The notes below the pieces were generated by a model. It was not told the DNA's origin, ran no database searches, and saw nothing but the letters and a program-made list of their open reading frames with translations. From the NCBI GenBank assembly GCA_963801185.1, contig CAWDDW010000001.1, positions 186,001-250,000 on the forward strand: 64,000 nt of DNA. The letters are read 5' to 3'. A program made the translations under genes and the position numbers. How positions within the stretch are numbered: the first letter of the stretch is position 1; every line of letters starts with the position of its first letter. Source of the DNA: Palsa-601 sp963801185 (lineage in GTDB: Bacteria; Actinomycetota; Acidimicrobiia; Acidimicrobiales; Bog-793). Below are positions 45,753 to 54,848 of the stretch, in pieces.

Positions 45753-46933
45753 TCGCCCTAGGCGACCTGATGCGCGAGCCGTCCCCCCAAGGCCGCTTCG
45801 GCGAGTACGGCGGGCGGTTCGTCCCCGAGTCGCTCGTGCCGGCTTGCGAGGAGCTCGACAAGGCCTTTCACGAGGCGTGGGGTGATCCCGCTTTCCGGAG
45901 GGAGCTCGACTCCCTCCTCCGCGACTACAGCGGGAGGCCTACGCCGGTCACCGAGTGCCACCGGCTCTCCGAGCACCTCGGCATCCGTCTCCTGCTGAAG
46001 CGGGAGGACCTGAACCACACCGGTTCCCACAAGCTCAACAACGTCATCGGGCAAGCGCTGTTGGCTCGCCGCATGGGCAAGAGCCGTCTCGTGGCCGAGA
46101 CCGGGGCGGGCCAGCACGGGGTCGCGACGGCGACGGCCGCAGCGCTGTTCGGGATGGAGTGCGCCGTTTACATGGGGGCGGTCGACGTCGAGCGACAGGC
46201 ACTGAACGTCTTCCGGATGAAGCTCCTCGGAGCGACGGTGCACCCGGTGGAGTCGGGGTCGCGGACCTTGAAGGACGCGATCAACGAGGCGTTGCGCGAG
46301 TGGGTGGCGACCGTCGAGACGACGCACTACTGCATCGGCTCGGTGATGGGGCCGCATCCGTATCCCTTCATCGTCCGCGAGCTGCAGCGGGTGGTCGGAG
46401 AGGAAGCGCGGCGCCAATGCCGTGAGATCTTGAAAGGCGATCCCGACATCGTGGTCGCCTGCGTCGGGGGTGGCTCGAACGCGGCCGGGACCTTCGCAGG
46501 ATTCATCGACTCGGGCGCCCGCCTGGTCGGCGTGGAGGCGGCCGGCGGGGCTGCGATGGGGCATGGCATACCGGGAGTCGTCCACGGGATGCGCTCCAAG
46601 TTCCTCCAGGACGAGGCGGGACAGATACTCGAGGCGCACTCGATCTCGGCCGGCCTCGACTACCCGGGCATCGGCCCGGAGCATGCCCAGCTCGGCGATG
46701 CGGGGAGGGCGGAGTACGTCGAGGCCTCCGACGACGAGGTGCTCTCAGCCTTCAAGCTGCTCGCCGAGACCGAGGGCATCATCCCAGCCCTCGAACCTGC
46801 GCACGGCCTGGCATGGATCGTGCGGGAGGCCGGCAGGTCGATCCCGCGTGGCTCGGCGGTGATGCTGACCCTGTCGGGCCGCGGCGACAAAGATGTCGCC
46901 CTCGTCATGGAGACGATGGGGAGCCAGCGATGA
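45749..46933 (+). CDS. trpB: tryptophan synthase beta subunit
   Basis: PLP enzyme joining indole and serine, 394 residues. RFGEYGGRFVPE at the start, the PLP lysine in NHTGSHKLNN, ETGAGQHGVATA, the phosphate-binding ACVGGGSNAAG and LSGRGDKD. Standard TrpB1 length. GTG 45749. Confidence 0.97.
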   Translation: MIALGDLMREPSPQGRFGEYGGRFVPESLVPACEELDKAFHEAWGDPAFRRELDSLLRDYSGRPTPVTECHRLSEHLGIRLLLKREDLNHTGSHKLNNVIGQALLARRMGKSRLVAETGAGQHGVATATAAALFGMECAVYMGAVDVERQALNVFRMKLLGATVHPVESGSRTLKDAINEALREWVATVETTHYCIGSVMGPHPYPFIVRELQRVVGEEARRQCREILKGDPDIVVACVGGGSNAAGTFAGFIDSGARLVGVEAAGGAAMGHGIPGVVHGMRSKFLQDEAGQILEAHSISAGLDYPGIGPEHAQLGDAGRAEYVEASDDEVLSAFKLLAETEGIIPALEPAHGLAWIVREAGRSIPRGSAVMLTLSGRGDKDVALVMETMGSQR

Positions 46934-47727
46934 CGGCCGACGCGCCCGGGCGGCTCGAGGCGCGCCTTCGCGAGCGGCGTGACTCCGGCCGGAAGCTTCT
47001 CGTTCCCTACGTCACCGGCGGCCTGGGCGACGACTGGTTGGCCACGACCGAGGCGATCGCCGCAGCCGGTGCAGACGCGATCGAGATCGGCCTGCCCTTT
47101 TCCGACCCGATGATGGACGGCCCGGTCATCCAGGAAGCGTCGGTACGGGCGCTCGCCTCTGGTGCGACGCCACACGGGATCCTCGCCGCGCTGGCCGACA
47201 TCGATGCCGGTGGGACTCCGCTCGCAGTCATGTCCTACTACAACCTCGTCGCGCGCACGGGGCACCGCCGGATGGCGAACCTTCTCGTCGGCGCCGGGGT
47301 GTCCGGCGCCATCCTGCCCGACCTTCCCGTGGACGAGATCGATCCGTGGAAGATCGAGGCGGACGCGGCCGGTATCGAGACGGTGTTGCTTGCCGCACCC
47401 ACGACGCCCGATGCGCGTTTGAGGTTGATCGTGGAGAAGGCGGCGGGTTTCTTGTATGCCGTCGGCGTGATGGGAGTGACGGGTGAGCGGGCGTCTCTGG
47501 CGGCCAGCGCGACGACCATCGCCGCCCGCTGCAAGGCAATGACCGACCTGCCCGTCCTCGTGGGCATCGGGATCAGCACTCCGGAGCAGGCGGTCGAGGT
47601 CAGCCAAGTCGCCGACGGCGTGGTGGTCGGCTCCGCAGTCGTGCGCCAGATGCTCGACGGCGGTGGGCCGGACGGCGTGGCAAAACTCGTGGCCAGCTTC
47701 CGAGAGGCCCTCGACTCCGTCTCATAG
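46930..47727 (+). CDS. trpA: tryptophan synthase alpha subunit
   Basis: Cleaves indole-3-glycerol phosphate, passing indole to TrpB; 265 residues. PYVTGGLGDD, the catalytic Glu in DAIEIGLPFSDPMMDG, PDLPVDE and GIGISTPEQA. ATG 46930 overlaps the trpB stop (ATGA). Last gene of the trp block; the ~90-base gap after it holds the argC promoter. Confidence 0.97.
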   Translation: MTADAPGRLEARLRERRDSGRKLLVPYVTGGLGDDWLATTEAIAAAGADAIEIGLPFSDPMMDGPVIQEASVRALASGATPHGILAALADIDAGGTPLAVMSYYNLVARTGHRRMANLLVGAGVSGAILPDLPVDEIDPWKIEADAAGIETVLLAAPTTPDARLRLIVEKAAGFLYAVGVMGVTGERASLAASATTIAARCKAMTDLPVLVGIGISTPEQAVEVSQVADGVVVGSAVVRQMLDGGGPDGVAKLVASFREALDSVS

Positions 47728-47781
47728 GGCTGACACAGCTGACCAGTGCAGCCCGACAGGCCAGCAGGCCGGCAGGCCGCT

Positions 47782-47811
47782 TATGCATGACTATGCATTG
47801 ATCTGTATACT
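47782..47811 (+). promoter_or_regulatory. argC promoter with ARG box
   Basis: ATGCAT-GACT-ATGCAT (47783-47798) is the repeat form of an ArgR operator (compare the TGCAT-type boxes of Streptomyces). TATACT (47806-47811) is a near-perfect -10, followed by 6 bases and ATG 47818, so the argC mRNA is predicted leaderless. The operator covers the -35 position. argR is in the same operon, giving autoregulation. Confidence 0.75.
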
Positions 47812-47817
47812 CATGCC

Positions 47818-48840
47818 ATGAAGGCCGGCGTCATCGGGGCAACGGGCTACCTCGGCGCGGAGCTCCTCCGACTGCTTGCGGACCACCCGGCCATCGACGT
47901 GACGGTGGTGCAGGCCGACTCGACCGCCGGTTCGACGATCGGGGAACAGTACCCGTCGCTCTCCCGGGCGTACCGCGGGCTCGTCATCGACGACATCGAT
48001 CCCGGTGCCCTCGCCGGGCTCGACGTGGTGTTCGTCGCGGTCCCCTCGGGGACCTCCCAGGAGATCGTCGCCGCGCTGGCGCCGACGGCGAGGCTCGTCG
48101 TCGACCTCGGGGCTGACTTCCGGCTGAAGGATCCGGCGCTCTATCCCGAGTGGTACGGCTTAGAGCACCGGCACCCGGAGCTCCTCGAGCGGGCGGCCTA
48201 CGGGTTGCCCGAGCTGAACCGGGAGGCCCTCGTGGGAGCGAGGCTCATCGCTGCGCCCGGGTGCTACGTGACCGCTGCTGGCCTGTCGCTGGCGCCGTTC
48301 GTCATGAAAGGCTACGTCGATCCGACTGGCATCATCGTCGACGCGGCTAGCGGCACTTCCGGGGCCGGCAAGGCGCCCGGAGCGTCCATGCACCACCCGC
48401 TCGTGAACGAGCGCTTTGCCCCCTACGCCGTCCTCACCCATCGCCACACGCCTGAGATGCAGCAGCTGCTCGGTGTGCAGCTTCTCTTTACCCCGCATCT
48501 GGCCCCGATGACACGGGGGATCCTCGCCACTTGCTACGCCAAGCCGGCGCCCGGGGCCCACTTCTCCTCGAGCGAGCAGGTCATCGACGTCTTGCGAGAG
48601 GCCTACGCCAACGAGCCCTTCGTCAACGTGACGACCGGACTTGTCTCGACTGCTGACGCCTACGGCTCGAACGTCGCTCACCTGACTGCTCGGTACGACG
48701 CCCGGACGAAGTGGGTCGTCGTGTTCGCTGCGCTCGACAATCTGGTGAAGGGCGGTTCGGGACAGGCGATTCAGGCGGCCAACGTCGCCCTGTCGGTGCC
48801 GGAGACGGCTGGCCTGCCGCTCGCCGGGTTGGCGCCGTGA
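47818..48840 (+). CDS. argC: N-acetyl-gamma-glutamyl-phosphate reductase
   Basis: NADPH-dependent reduction in arginine synthesis; 340 residues. Rossmann GATGYLGAELLRLL, catalytic Cys in AAPGCYVTAA, HRHTPEM with the catalytic His, and FTPHLAPMTRGIL. The start is fixed by the promoter geometry. First gene of argCJBDFR; each junction is a 4-base stop/start overlap. Confidence 0.97.
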   Translation: MKAGVIGATGYLGAELLRLLADHPAIDVTVVQADSTAGSTIGEQYPSLSRAYRGLVIDDIDPGALAGLDVVFVAVPSGTSQEIVAALAPTARLVVDLGADFRLKDPALYPEWYGLEHRHPELLERAAYGLPELNREALVGARLIAAPGCYVTAAGLSLAPFVMKGYVDPTGIIVDAASGTSGAGKAPGASMHHPLVNERFAPYAVLTHRHTPEMQQLLGVQLLFTPHLAPMTRGILATCYAKPAPGAHFSSSEQVIDVLREAYANEPFVNVTTGLVSTADAYGSNVAHLTARYDARTKWVVVFAALDNLVKGGSGQAIQAANVALSVPETAGLPLAGLAP

Positions 48841-50018
48841 CGGCATCGCTCCCGAAGGGGTTTGCAGCGTCCGGGATCGCCTCGGGCATCAAGGCGGACG
48901 GCTCGCTCGATCTGGCCCTCATCGCCACCTCGCCCGTCAGCGCAGTGAACTGCGCCGCAGTATTCACGCAGAACCTCGCCCCTGCCGCTCCCGTCCAGCT
49001 GAGCCGCCGGCACCTGGAGGCGTCCGGCGGGCGGGTCGGAGCCGTCGTGATCAACAGCGGCTGCGCCAACGCCGCAACGGGTTCACAAGGCCTCGCCGCA
49101 GCAGAGCGGATGGCAGCGCTCACCTCGAGCCAACTGGGGCTCGAGACTCATCACGTGCTCGTCTGCTCCACCGGGGTAATCGGACGTGAGCTCCCTATCG
49201 AGCGGATCGAGAGCGGCGTTCCGGTGCTGTGCAGAGGGCTCGAGAGCTCCGGCGCAGGTCTGGCGCGCGCCGCCAGGGCCATCATGACGACCGATACCCG
49301 GGAGAAGCTCGCCTCGGCTCGCCTCTCATCCGGCGCCCACGTCGCCGCCATCGCGAAGGGAGCCGCCATGCTGGCTCCGAACATGGCGACGATGCTCGCC
49401 CTGCTCATGACCGACGCCGAGATACCAAAAGACCAGCTCCAGATCTCGCTCGGTGAGGCAGTCGACCGCTCGTTCAACGAGCTCTCGATCGACGGGTGCA
49501 CCTCGACCAACGACACGGTGATCGCATTGGCGAGCGGCATGGCATCGGTGGGCGGCCCCCTCGAAGGTGGTGAGCTCACTGCTGCGTTCACCGCCGTCTG
49601 CAAGGACCTTGCCCACCAGATGGCTGCGGATGCCGAGGGCGGCACGAAAGTGGTGAGGGTCGTCGTGACCGGAGCGGTCGACGACGAGAGCGCCGGGATT
49701 GCGGCGCGGCGGGTAGCGGACGCGAATCTCGTGAAGTGCTCCTGGTACGGGGCCGATCCGAACTGGGGGCGGATCGTGAGTGAGCTCGCTACCGCCAAGA
49801 CAGCGTTCGACCCCGACCGCGTCGAGGTCTCTTACGGCCCCTTCATCGTCTGCCGCTCGGGCGTGGCGGAGCCTCACGACGAAGCGGCGTTGGCTGCGTA
49901 CCTGAAGGGCCCGGAGATCGAGGTGAGGTGCGCTCTCGGACTCGGCGAGGGCTCCGGCGAGATCCTCAGCGCGGATCTGACCCATGCGTACATCGACGAG
50001 AACATGGGACTGTCATGA
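48837..50018 (+). CDS. argJ: glutamate N-acetyltransferase / ornithine acetyltransferase
   Basis: Recycles the acetyl group from N-acetylornithine to glutamate; 393 residues. The precursor self-cleaves before the Thr in KGAAMLAPNMATML. Other blocks: NSGCANAATG, STGVIGRELP, and near the end WYGADPNWGRI. This gives a cyclic pathway and removes the need for argE. Confidence 0.96.
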   Translation: MTASLPKGFAASGIASGIKADGSLDLALIATSPVSAVNCAAVFTQNLAPAAPVQLSRRHLEASGGRVGAVVINSGCANAATGSQGLAAAERMAALTSSQLGLETHHVLVCSTGVIGRELPIERIESGVPVLCRGLESSGAGLARAARAIMTTDTREKLASARLSSGAHVAAIAKGAAMLAPNMATMLALLMTDAEIPKDQLQISLGEAVDRSFNELSIDGCTSTNDTVIALASGMASVGGPLEGGELTAAFTAVCKDLAHQMAADAEGGTKVVRVVVTGAVDDESAGIAARRVADANLVKCSWYGADPNWGRIVSELATAKTAFDPDRVEVSYGPFIVCRSGVAEPHDEAALAAYLKGPEIEVRCALGLGEGSGEILSADLTHAYIDENMGLS

Positions 50019-50896
50019 GCGAGGCGACGGGTCTGGCGGCTGCGACGAAGGCCGCCGTGCTGTGCGAGGCCCTGCCGTACATCAGGCGTTTCACGGGCAG
50101 GGTGGTCGTCGTCAAGTACGGCGGCAACGCCTTGGCGGAGTCGCAGTCGGACGAGCAAGCCTTGTCCCTCTTCGCGGAAGACGTGGTCTTGTTGCGGGCG
50201 ATTGGCATACTTCCGGTCGTCGTGCACGGAGGCGGTCCGCAGATCGGCGCGTTGATGGAGCGACTCGGCAAGGTGCCCGAGTTCCGTGACGGCCTGCGCG
50301 TGACTGACGCCGAGACCCTCGACATCGCGCGGATGGTGCTCGTCGGCAAGGTGAACCGGGACATCGTCGGCGCAATCAATGCGCACGGTCCCCTCGCCGT
50401 CGGCATGTCGGGAGAAGACGCCGGCTTGATCACGGCCGCGCCACGCGATCCGGCTCTCGGGTACGTCGGCGACGTCATGGCAGTCGACCCGTCGATAGTG
50501 ATCCGCCTAGTGACCGAGGGTCTCGTACCGGTCATAGCGACGATCGGTGCGGACGCCCGCGGCCAGGCTTACAACATCAACGCGGACACGGTGGCGGGCG
50601 CTGTGGCCGAGGCGCTCGGCGCCGAGAAGCTTGTGTTTCTGACCGACGTCGACGGCATCCGCTCGGACCCTACCGACAAGGAGACGCGACTCTCGGCGGT
50701 GACCCCGAGCGAGATCGACGACCTCGTCAAGATCGGCGCGATCGGGAGCGGGATGATCCCGAAGGCCACTGCGTGCGCTCACGCCGTGCGCCACGGCGTG
50801 GCGAGCGCCCACGTCCTCGACGGCCGGGTGGACCACGCGCTGCTGCTCGAGCTCTTCACCCCGGAAGGAGTCGGCACGATGGTGAGAGAACCGTGA
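50015..50896 (+). CDS. argB: acetylglutamate kinase
   Basis: Amino-acid kinase fold, 293 residues. VVVKYGGNAL, VVHGGGPQI, NINADTVAGAVAEAL and GMIPKATACAHAV. The N-terminal helix (residues ~1-25) of arginine-sensitive hexameric enzymes is present, so feedback inhibition by arginine is likely. ATG 50015 overlaps the argJ stop. Confidence 0.97.
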   Translation: MSEATGLAAATKAAVLCEALPYIRRFTGRVVVVKYGGNALAESQSDEQALSLFAEDVVLLRAIGILPVVVHGGGPQIGALMERLGKVPEFRDGLRVTDAETLDIARMVLVGKVNRDIVGAINAHGPLAVGMSGEDAGLITAAPRDPALGYVGDVMAVDPSIVIRLVTEGLVPVIATIGADARGQAYNINADTVAGAVAEALGAEKLVFLTDVDGIRSDPTDKETRLSAVTPSEIDDLVKIGAIGSGMIPKATACAHAVRHGVASAHVLDGRVDHALLLELFTPEGVGTMVREP

Positions 50897-52089
50897 CCGG
50901 GCCGGTCGCAACGGAGCCGGGCGTCGCCGACGGAAGCCCGTTGATGAAGACGTACGCGCCGGCACGCGTGCGCTTCGTCGAGGGGCACGGGACGCGGCTG
51001 CTCGACGACGCCGGGAAGTCGTATCTGGACTTCTTGTCCGGTATCGCCGTCACGTCGCTCGGGCACTGCAACCCTCGGGTCGCGGCGGCTCTCATCGAGC
51101 AGGCCGAGAAGCTCTGGCACGTGTCGAACCTGTTCGGGAACGAGCTGGCGGAGCCGCTAGCTCGTGAGATCGACAAGCTGATCGGGGACGGATCCCCCGC
51201 CGGCGGAAGGGTGTTCTTCGCCAACTCCGGAGCGGAGGCCAACGAGTGCGCGCTCAAGCTCGCTCGCAAAGCCGGCGGCCGGGGTCGTCATCATGTGGTG
51301 TCTGCCTATGGCTCGTTCCACGGGCGCACGCTCGCGACGCTTCACGCCACCGGCCAGCCGGAAAAGCACGAGGCGTTCCAGCCCTTGCCCGAGGGCTTCC
51401 GTCACGTCGCCTTCGGCGACCTGGCCGCACTCGCGGGCGCGGCCGACCCGAGCGTCGTCGCGGCCGTGATGCTGGAACCCATCCAGGGAGAGGGGGGAGT
51501 GGTAGTGCCCCCCGACGGCTACCTCCGGGGAGTTCGCGAGCTGTGCGACGAACGCGGGATCCTGTTGGTCCTCGACGAGATCCAGACCGGGCTCGGTCGC
51601 ACCGGCCGATGGTTCGGGTTCCAGGCCGCAGGCATCCTTCCTGACGTCGTCACGATCGCGAAGGCTCTCGGCAACGGCATGCCGATCGGCGCTTGCTGGG
51701 CGCGAGCGGGCGTGGCCGACGTGTTCCAACCTGGCGACCACGGCAGCACCTTCGGTGGCCAACCGCTCGCGTGCTCTGCGGGCCTCGCGACGCTAGGGGA
51801 GTTGCAGCGCATCGATGCGCCCGGGCGGGCGCGAGAGGGCGGCACCCGCCTGCGCTCGAGGCTCGAGCAGATTGAGGCGGTGGCGGGCGTGCGTGGGAGC
51901 GGCCTGCTGCTAGGCGCAGTGCTCCGAAGTGGCGGCCCCGACGCGAAGGACGTAGTCGCGAGCGCGCTCGAACACGGCCTCGTTATCAACGCTCCGAGCG
52001 CGGAGGTCCTGCGGTTCGCGCCGCCTCTCACGGTCTCGGCAGGCGAGATCGACGAGGCGGCCGGGATCCTGGCGGAGATTCTGTCGTGA
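50893..52089 (+). CDS. argD: acetylornithine aminotransferase
   Basis: PLP aminotransferase class III, 398 residues. FANSGAEANE, LDEIQTGLGRTG and the PLP lysine in TIAKALGNGMPIGA; GSTFGGQPLAC. GTG 50893 overlaps argB. Confidence 0.96.
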   Translation: MTGPVATEPGVADGSPLMKTYAPARVRFVEGHGTRLLDDAGKSYLDFLSGIAVTSLGHCNPRVAAALIEQAEKLWHVSNLFGNELAEPLAREIDKLIGDGSPAGGRVFFANSGAEANECALKLARKAGGRGRHHVVSAYGSFHGRTLATLHATGQPEKHEAFQPLPEGFRHVAFGDLAALAGAADPSVVAAVMLEPIQGEGGVVVPPDGYLRGVRELCDERGILLVLDEIQTGLGRTGRWFGFQAAGILPDVVTIAKALGNGMPIGACWARAGVADVFQPGDHGSTFGGQPLACSAGLATLGELQRIDAPGRAREGGTRLRSRLEQIEAVAGVRGSGLLLGAVLRSGGPDAKDVVASALEHGLVINAPSAEVLRFAPPLTVSAGEIDEAAGILAEILS

Positions 52090-53009
52090 CTCGCCACCTG
52101 CTCTCCTTGGCGGATCTCAGCACAGAGGAGCTGGCGCTCGTCATCGAGCTCTCTGAAGACCCGGCGCCAGCTCACGTGCTGGCGGGCCTCGGCGTGGCAC
52201 TCGTCTTCGAGCACCCCTCCGCCCGTACGAGAAACGCCTTCGAGCTGGCCGTATTCCAGCTGGGAGGGCATCCCGTGTCGATACGCGGCGAGGAGGTCGG
52301 GATCGACAAGCGGGAGACCGCCGAGGACGTGGCCCGGACCCTCGCGTGCTACCACTCGATGGTCGCTGCCCGTGTCGAACGGCACGGGACGCTCGAGCGC
52401 ATGGCTGCTGCACTCGACGAGGCGGGCGAGCACGTCCCGGTTGTCAACCTCCTCTCGGACAGGGAGCACCCGACCCAGGTGGTCGCGGACCTCCTCACGA
52501 TGCGCCAACGCCTCGGCTCACTCGAGGGAAGGATCCTGACCTACGTCGGCGACGTCAACAACGTCTGCCGCTCGTTGATCGCGGGGTGTGCCCGGTCGGG
52601 GATGACGCTGAACGTTGCCTCTCCCGCGGGCTTCGGGCTGACCGCTGCCGATCTCCGGTGGGCCGAGGAGCTCGGTGGCAATGTGCGCAGCTATTCCGAA
52701 CCGGAGGAAGCCGTGGCGGAGGCTGACGCGGTGTACACCGACGTGTGGGTCTCGATGGGCCAGGACGACGAGGCCTGGGCCCGCCGCCACGCTTTTGCCG
52801 GCTTTGGTCTCGACGAGGTGTTGATGCAGCACGCACGGGACGACGTGCTCGTCATGCACTGCCTTCCGGCCCACCGTGGAGAGGAGATCTCGAGCGGTGT
52901 CATGGAGGGGACGAACAGCGTCGTCTGGCAACAAGCCGCCAATCGGATGCACGCGGCTCGGGGAATCCTCCGGTTCCTGCGTGAGATCGTGCTCGAGGGG
53001 GCGTCATGA
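52086..53009 (+). CDS. argF: ornithine carbamoyltransferase
   Basis: 307 residues. Carbamoyl-phosphate motif FEHPSARTRNAFE (S-x-R-T-R), HPTQVVADLLT, and the ornithine motif MHCLPAHRGEEI. GTG 52086 overlaps argD. Confidence 0.97.
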   Translation: MTRHLLSLADLSTEELALVIELSEDPAPAHVLAGLGVALVFEHPSARTRNAFELAVFQLGGHPVSIRGEEVGIDKRETAEDVARTLACYHSMVAARVERHGTLERMAAALDEAGEHVPVVNLLSDREHPTQVVADLLTMRQRLGSLEGRILTYVGDVNNVCRSLIAGCARSGMTLNVASPAGFGLTAADLRWAEELGGNVRSYSEPEEAVAEADAVYTDVWVSMGQDDEAWARRHAFAGFGLDEVLMQHARDDVLVMHCLPAHRGEEISSGVMEGTNSVVWQQAANRMHAARGILRFLREIVLEGAS

Positions 53010-53494
53010 CCGACAACGGCACCGGACGGATCTCGAAGGCCCGCCGGCAACATGTGCTCGCCCGCCTGCTCGGCGATCACGAGGTGACGAGCCAAGAGCA
53101 ACTCGTCGACTTGCTCGCCGACGAAGGTGTGGCCGCGACGCAGGCGACGGTCTCGCGCGATCTCGAGGAAGTGGGAGCCGTGAAGGTGCGGGTCCCAGGG
53201 ATTGAGCGCCTGGTCTATGCGATTGCAGAGCTTCCGCGCGATCAGGTCGCTCCGGCGGACCATCTCCGGCGGGTGCTCGGGGAGTGGGTGGTCGAAGTGA
53301 GCTGGTCGCTTAATGTCGTCGTGCTCCGGACGCCACCGGGCTCGGCGCATGTCGTCGCATCGGCGCTCGATCGCTCGGGCCTCGAGGGCGCGCTCGGGAC
53401 GGTCGCAGGCGACGACACAGTGCTCGTGATCGCGGCCGAGGACGTTGGTGGAGCATCGCTCGGCACCCAGCTTGCAGAGCTGGCAGGACAGTAG
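53006..53494 (+). CDS. argR: arginine repressor
   Basis: 162 residues. An N-terminal winged helix (SQEQLVDLLADEG, ATVSRDLEEVG) and a C-terminal arginine-binding/hexamerisation domain (VAGDDTVLVIA). Probable ligand for the ARG box upstream of argC, giving feedback on its own operon. ATG 53006 overlaps argF. Confidence 0.97.
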   Translation: MTDNGTGRISKARRQHVLARLLGDHEVTSQEQLVDLLADEGVAATQATVSRDLEEVGAVKVRVPGIERLVYAIAELPRDQVAPADHLRRVLGEWVVEVSWSLNVVVLRTPPGSAHVVASALDRSGLEGALGTVAGDDTVLVIAAEDVGGASLGTQLAELAGQ

Positions 53495-53627
53495 GGCACG
53501 GGAGGTCGCATGGCTCTGTCGTCGGACAACGCAGTCCGGCAGGTGAACGGTTGGCAAGGTTCGGAGTGGATACGCTCGGCCGCGAGCCGAGGGAGCGGCG
53601 CTCGGCGCCGGGGAAGAAGGATATGAG

Positions 53628-54848
53628 ATGGCAGGTCGTGTGGTGCTCGCATATTCCGGCGGGCTCGACACCTCGGTGGCGGTTCACTGGATGGGAGCCG
53701 AGCTAGGGCTCGAGGTGATCGCCGTGGCGGTCGACGTCGGGCAGGAGAGCGACTTCGAGGCCGTTCGTCAACGTGCGCTGGCAGCTGGGGCCGTCGAGGC
53801 CATCGTGGTCGACGCGAAGGACGAGTTCGCGTCCGACTTCATCGTGCCCGCACTCGCGGCCAACGCCCTCTACGAAGGCCGGTACCCCTTGGTCTCGTCG
53901 CTGTCGCGACCGGTGATCGTGCGCCACCTCGTCGCCGAGGCCCGGCGTCACGGGGCCTCCGCCGTCGCGCACGGCTGCACGGGCAAGGGCAACGATCAGG
54001 TCCGATTCGAAGTCGGGACCCGGGCGCTCGCACCGGACCTCGAGATCGTCGCTCCAGTGCGGGTGTGGGGCATGACACGCGAGGAGACGATCGGCTACGC
54101 CGAGAAACACGAGCTCCCCATCACCATCTCCCGTGACCGCATCTACTCGATCGACGAGAACCTGTGGGGCCGGACGATCGAGTGCGGGGTCCTCGAGGAC
54201 CCGTGGGCGGCGCCGCCAGACGACGTCTTCAGCCGCACGGTGCCGACGGCGAGCGAACCGGTCGAGTTCGTCATCGCGTTCGAGGCTGGCGTCCCGGTAG
54301 CGCTCGACGGCAACCGGCTGCCGCTCGTCGAGCTCATCGCCAGTGTCGGCCATCTGGCCGGGTCCACCGGCTTCGGCAGGGTGGACATGGTCGAAGGTCG
54401 CAGGGTCGGCATCAAGAGCCGTGAGATCTACGAGTGCCCGGCCGCTCTGCCGCTCATCACAGCGCATGCCGATCTGGAGGGTCTCACCCTCGAGCGTGAC
54501 CTGGCCCACGAGAAGGCCCGGCTCGAGCCCCGTTTTGCAGAGCTCGCCTATGACGGGATGTGGTTCTCACCGCTGCGTGAGGCACTGTCGTCGTTCATGG
54601 CTTCGAGCCAGCGCCACGTCACCGGTGAAGTCCGGCTGCGCTGCTCACCCGGCGGGGGGCTCGAGGTGGTCGGTCGGCGGAGCCCGGTCGGGCTCTACGA
54701 CTATGGGCTTGCCACCTACGACGCGGCGGACTCGTTCCGCCACGAGGATGCCGAGGGCTTCGTCCGCGTCTTCGGGCTCGGCGTGCAGACGTGGGCCGCC
54801 AAGCAAGGCATCAGCCGTACGCACATCGTGGACGAGGATTTCGAGTGA
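53628..54848 (+). CDS. argG: argininosuccinate synthase
   Basis: ATP-dependent joining of citrulline and aspartate; 406 residues. P-loop LAYSGGLDTSVA, HGCTGKGNDQVRF and the C-terminal SPVGLYDYGLATY. AAGGA lies ~8 bases before ATG 53628. A 133-base gap separates it from argR with a -10-like TACGCT at 53571-53576, so separate transcription with a leader is possible; no ARG box is visible there. Confidence 0.97.
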   Translation: MAGRVVLAYSGGLDTSVAVHWMGAELGLEVIAVAVDVGQESDFEAVRQRALAAGAVEAIVVDAKDEFASDFIVPALAANALYEGRYPLVSSLSRPVIVRHLVAEARRHGASAVAHGCTGKGNDQVRFEVGTRALAPDLEIVAPVRVWGMTREETIGYAEKHELPITISRDRIYSIDENLWGRTIECGVLEDPWAAPPDDVFSRTVPTASEPVEFVIAFEAGVPVALDGNRLPLVELIASVGHLAGSTGFGRVDMVEGRRVGIKSREIYECPAALPLITAHADLEGLTLERDLAHEKARLEPRFAELAYDGMWFSPLREALSSFMASSQRHVTGEVRLRCSPGGGLEVVGRRSPVGLYDYGLATYDAADSFRHEDAEGFVRVFGLGVQTWAAKQGISRTHIVDEDFE

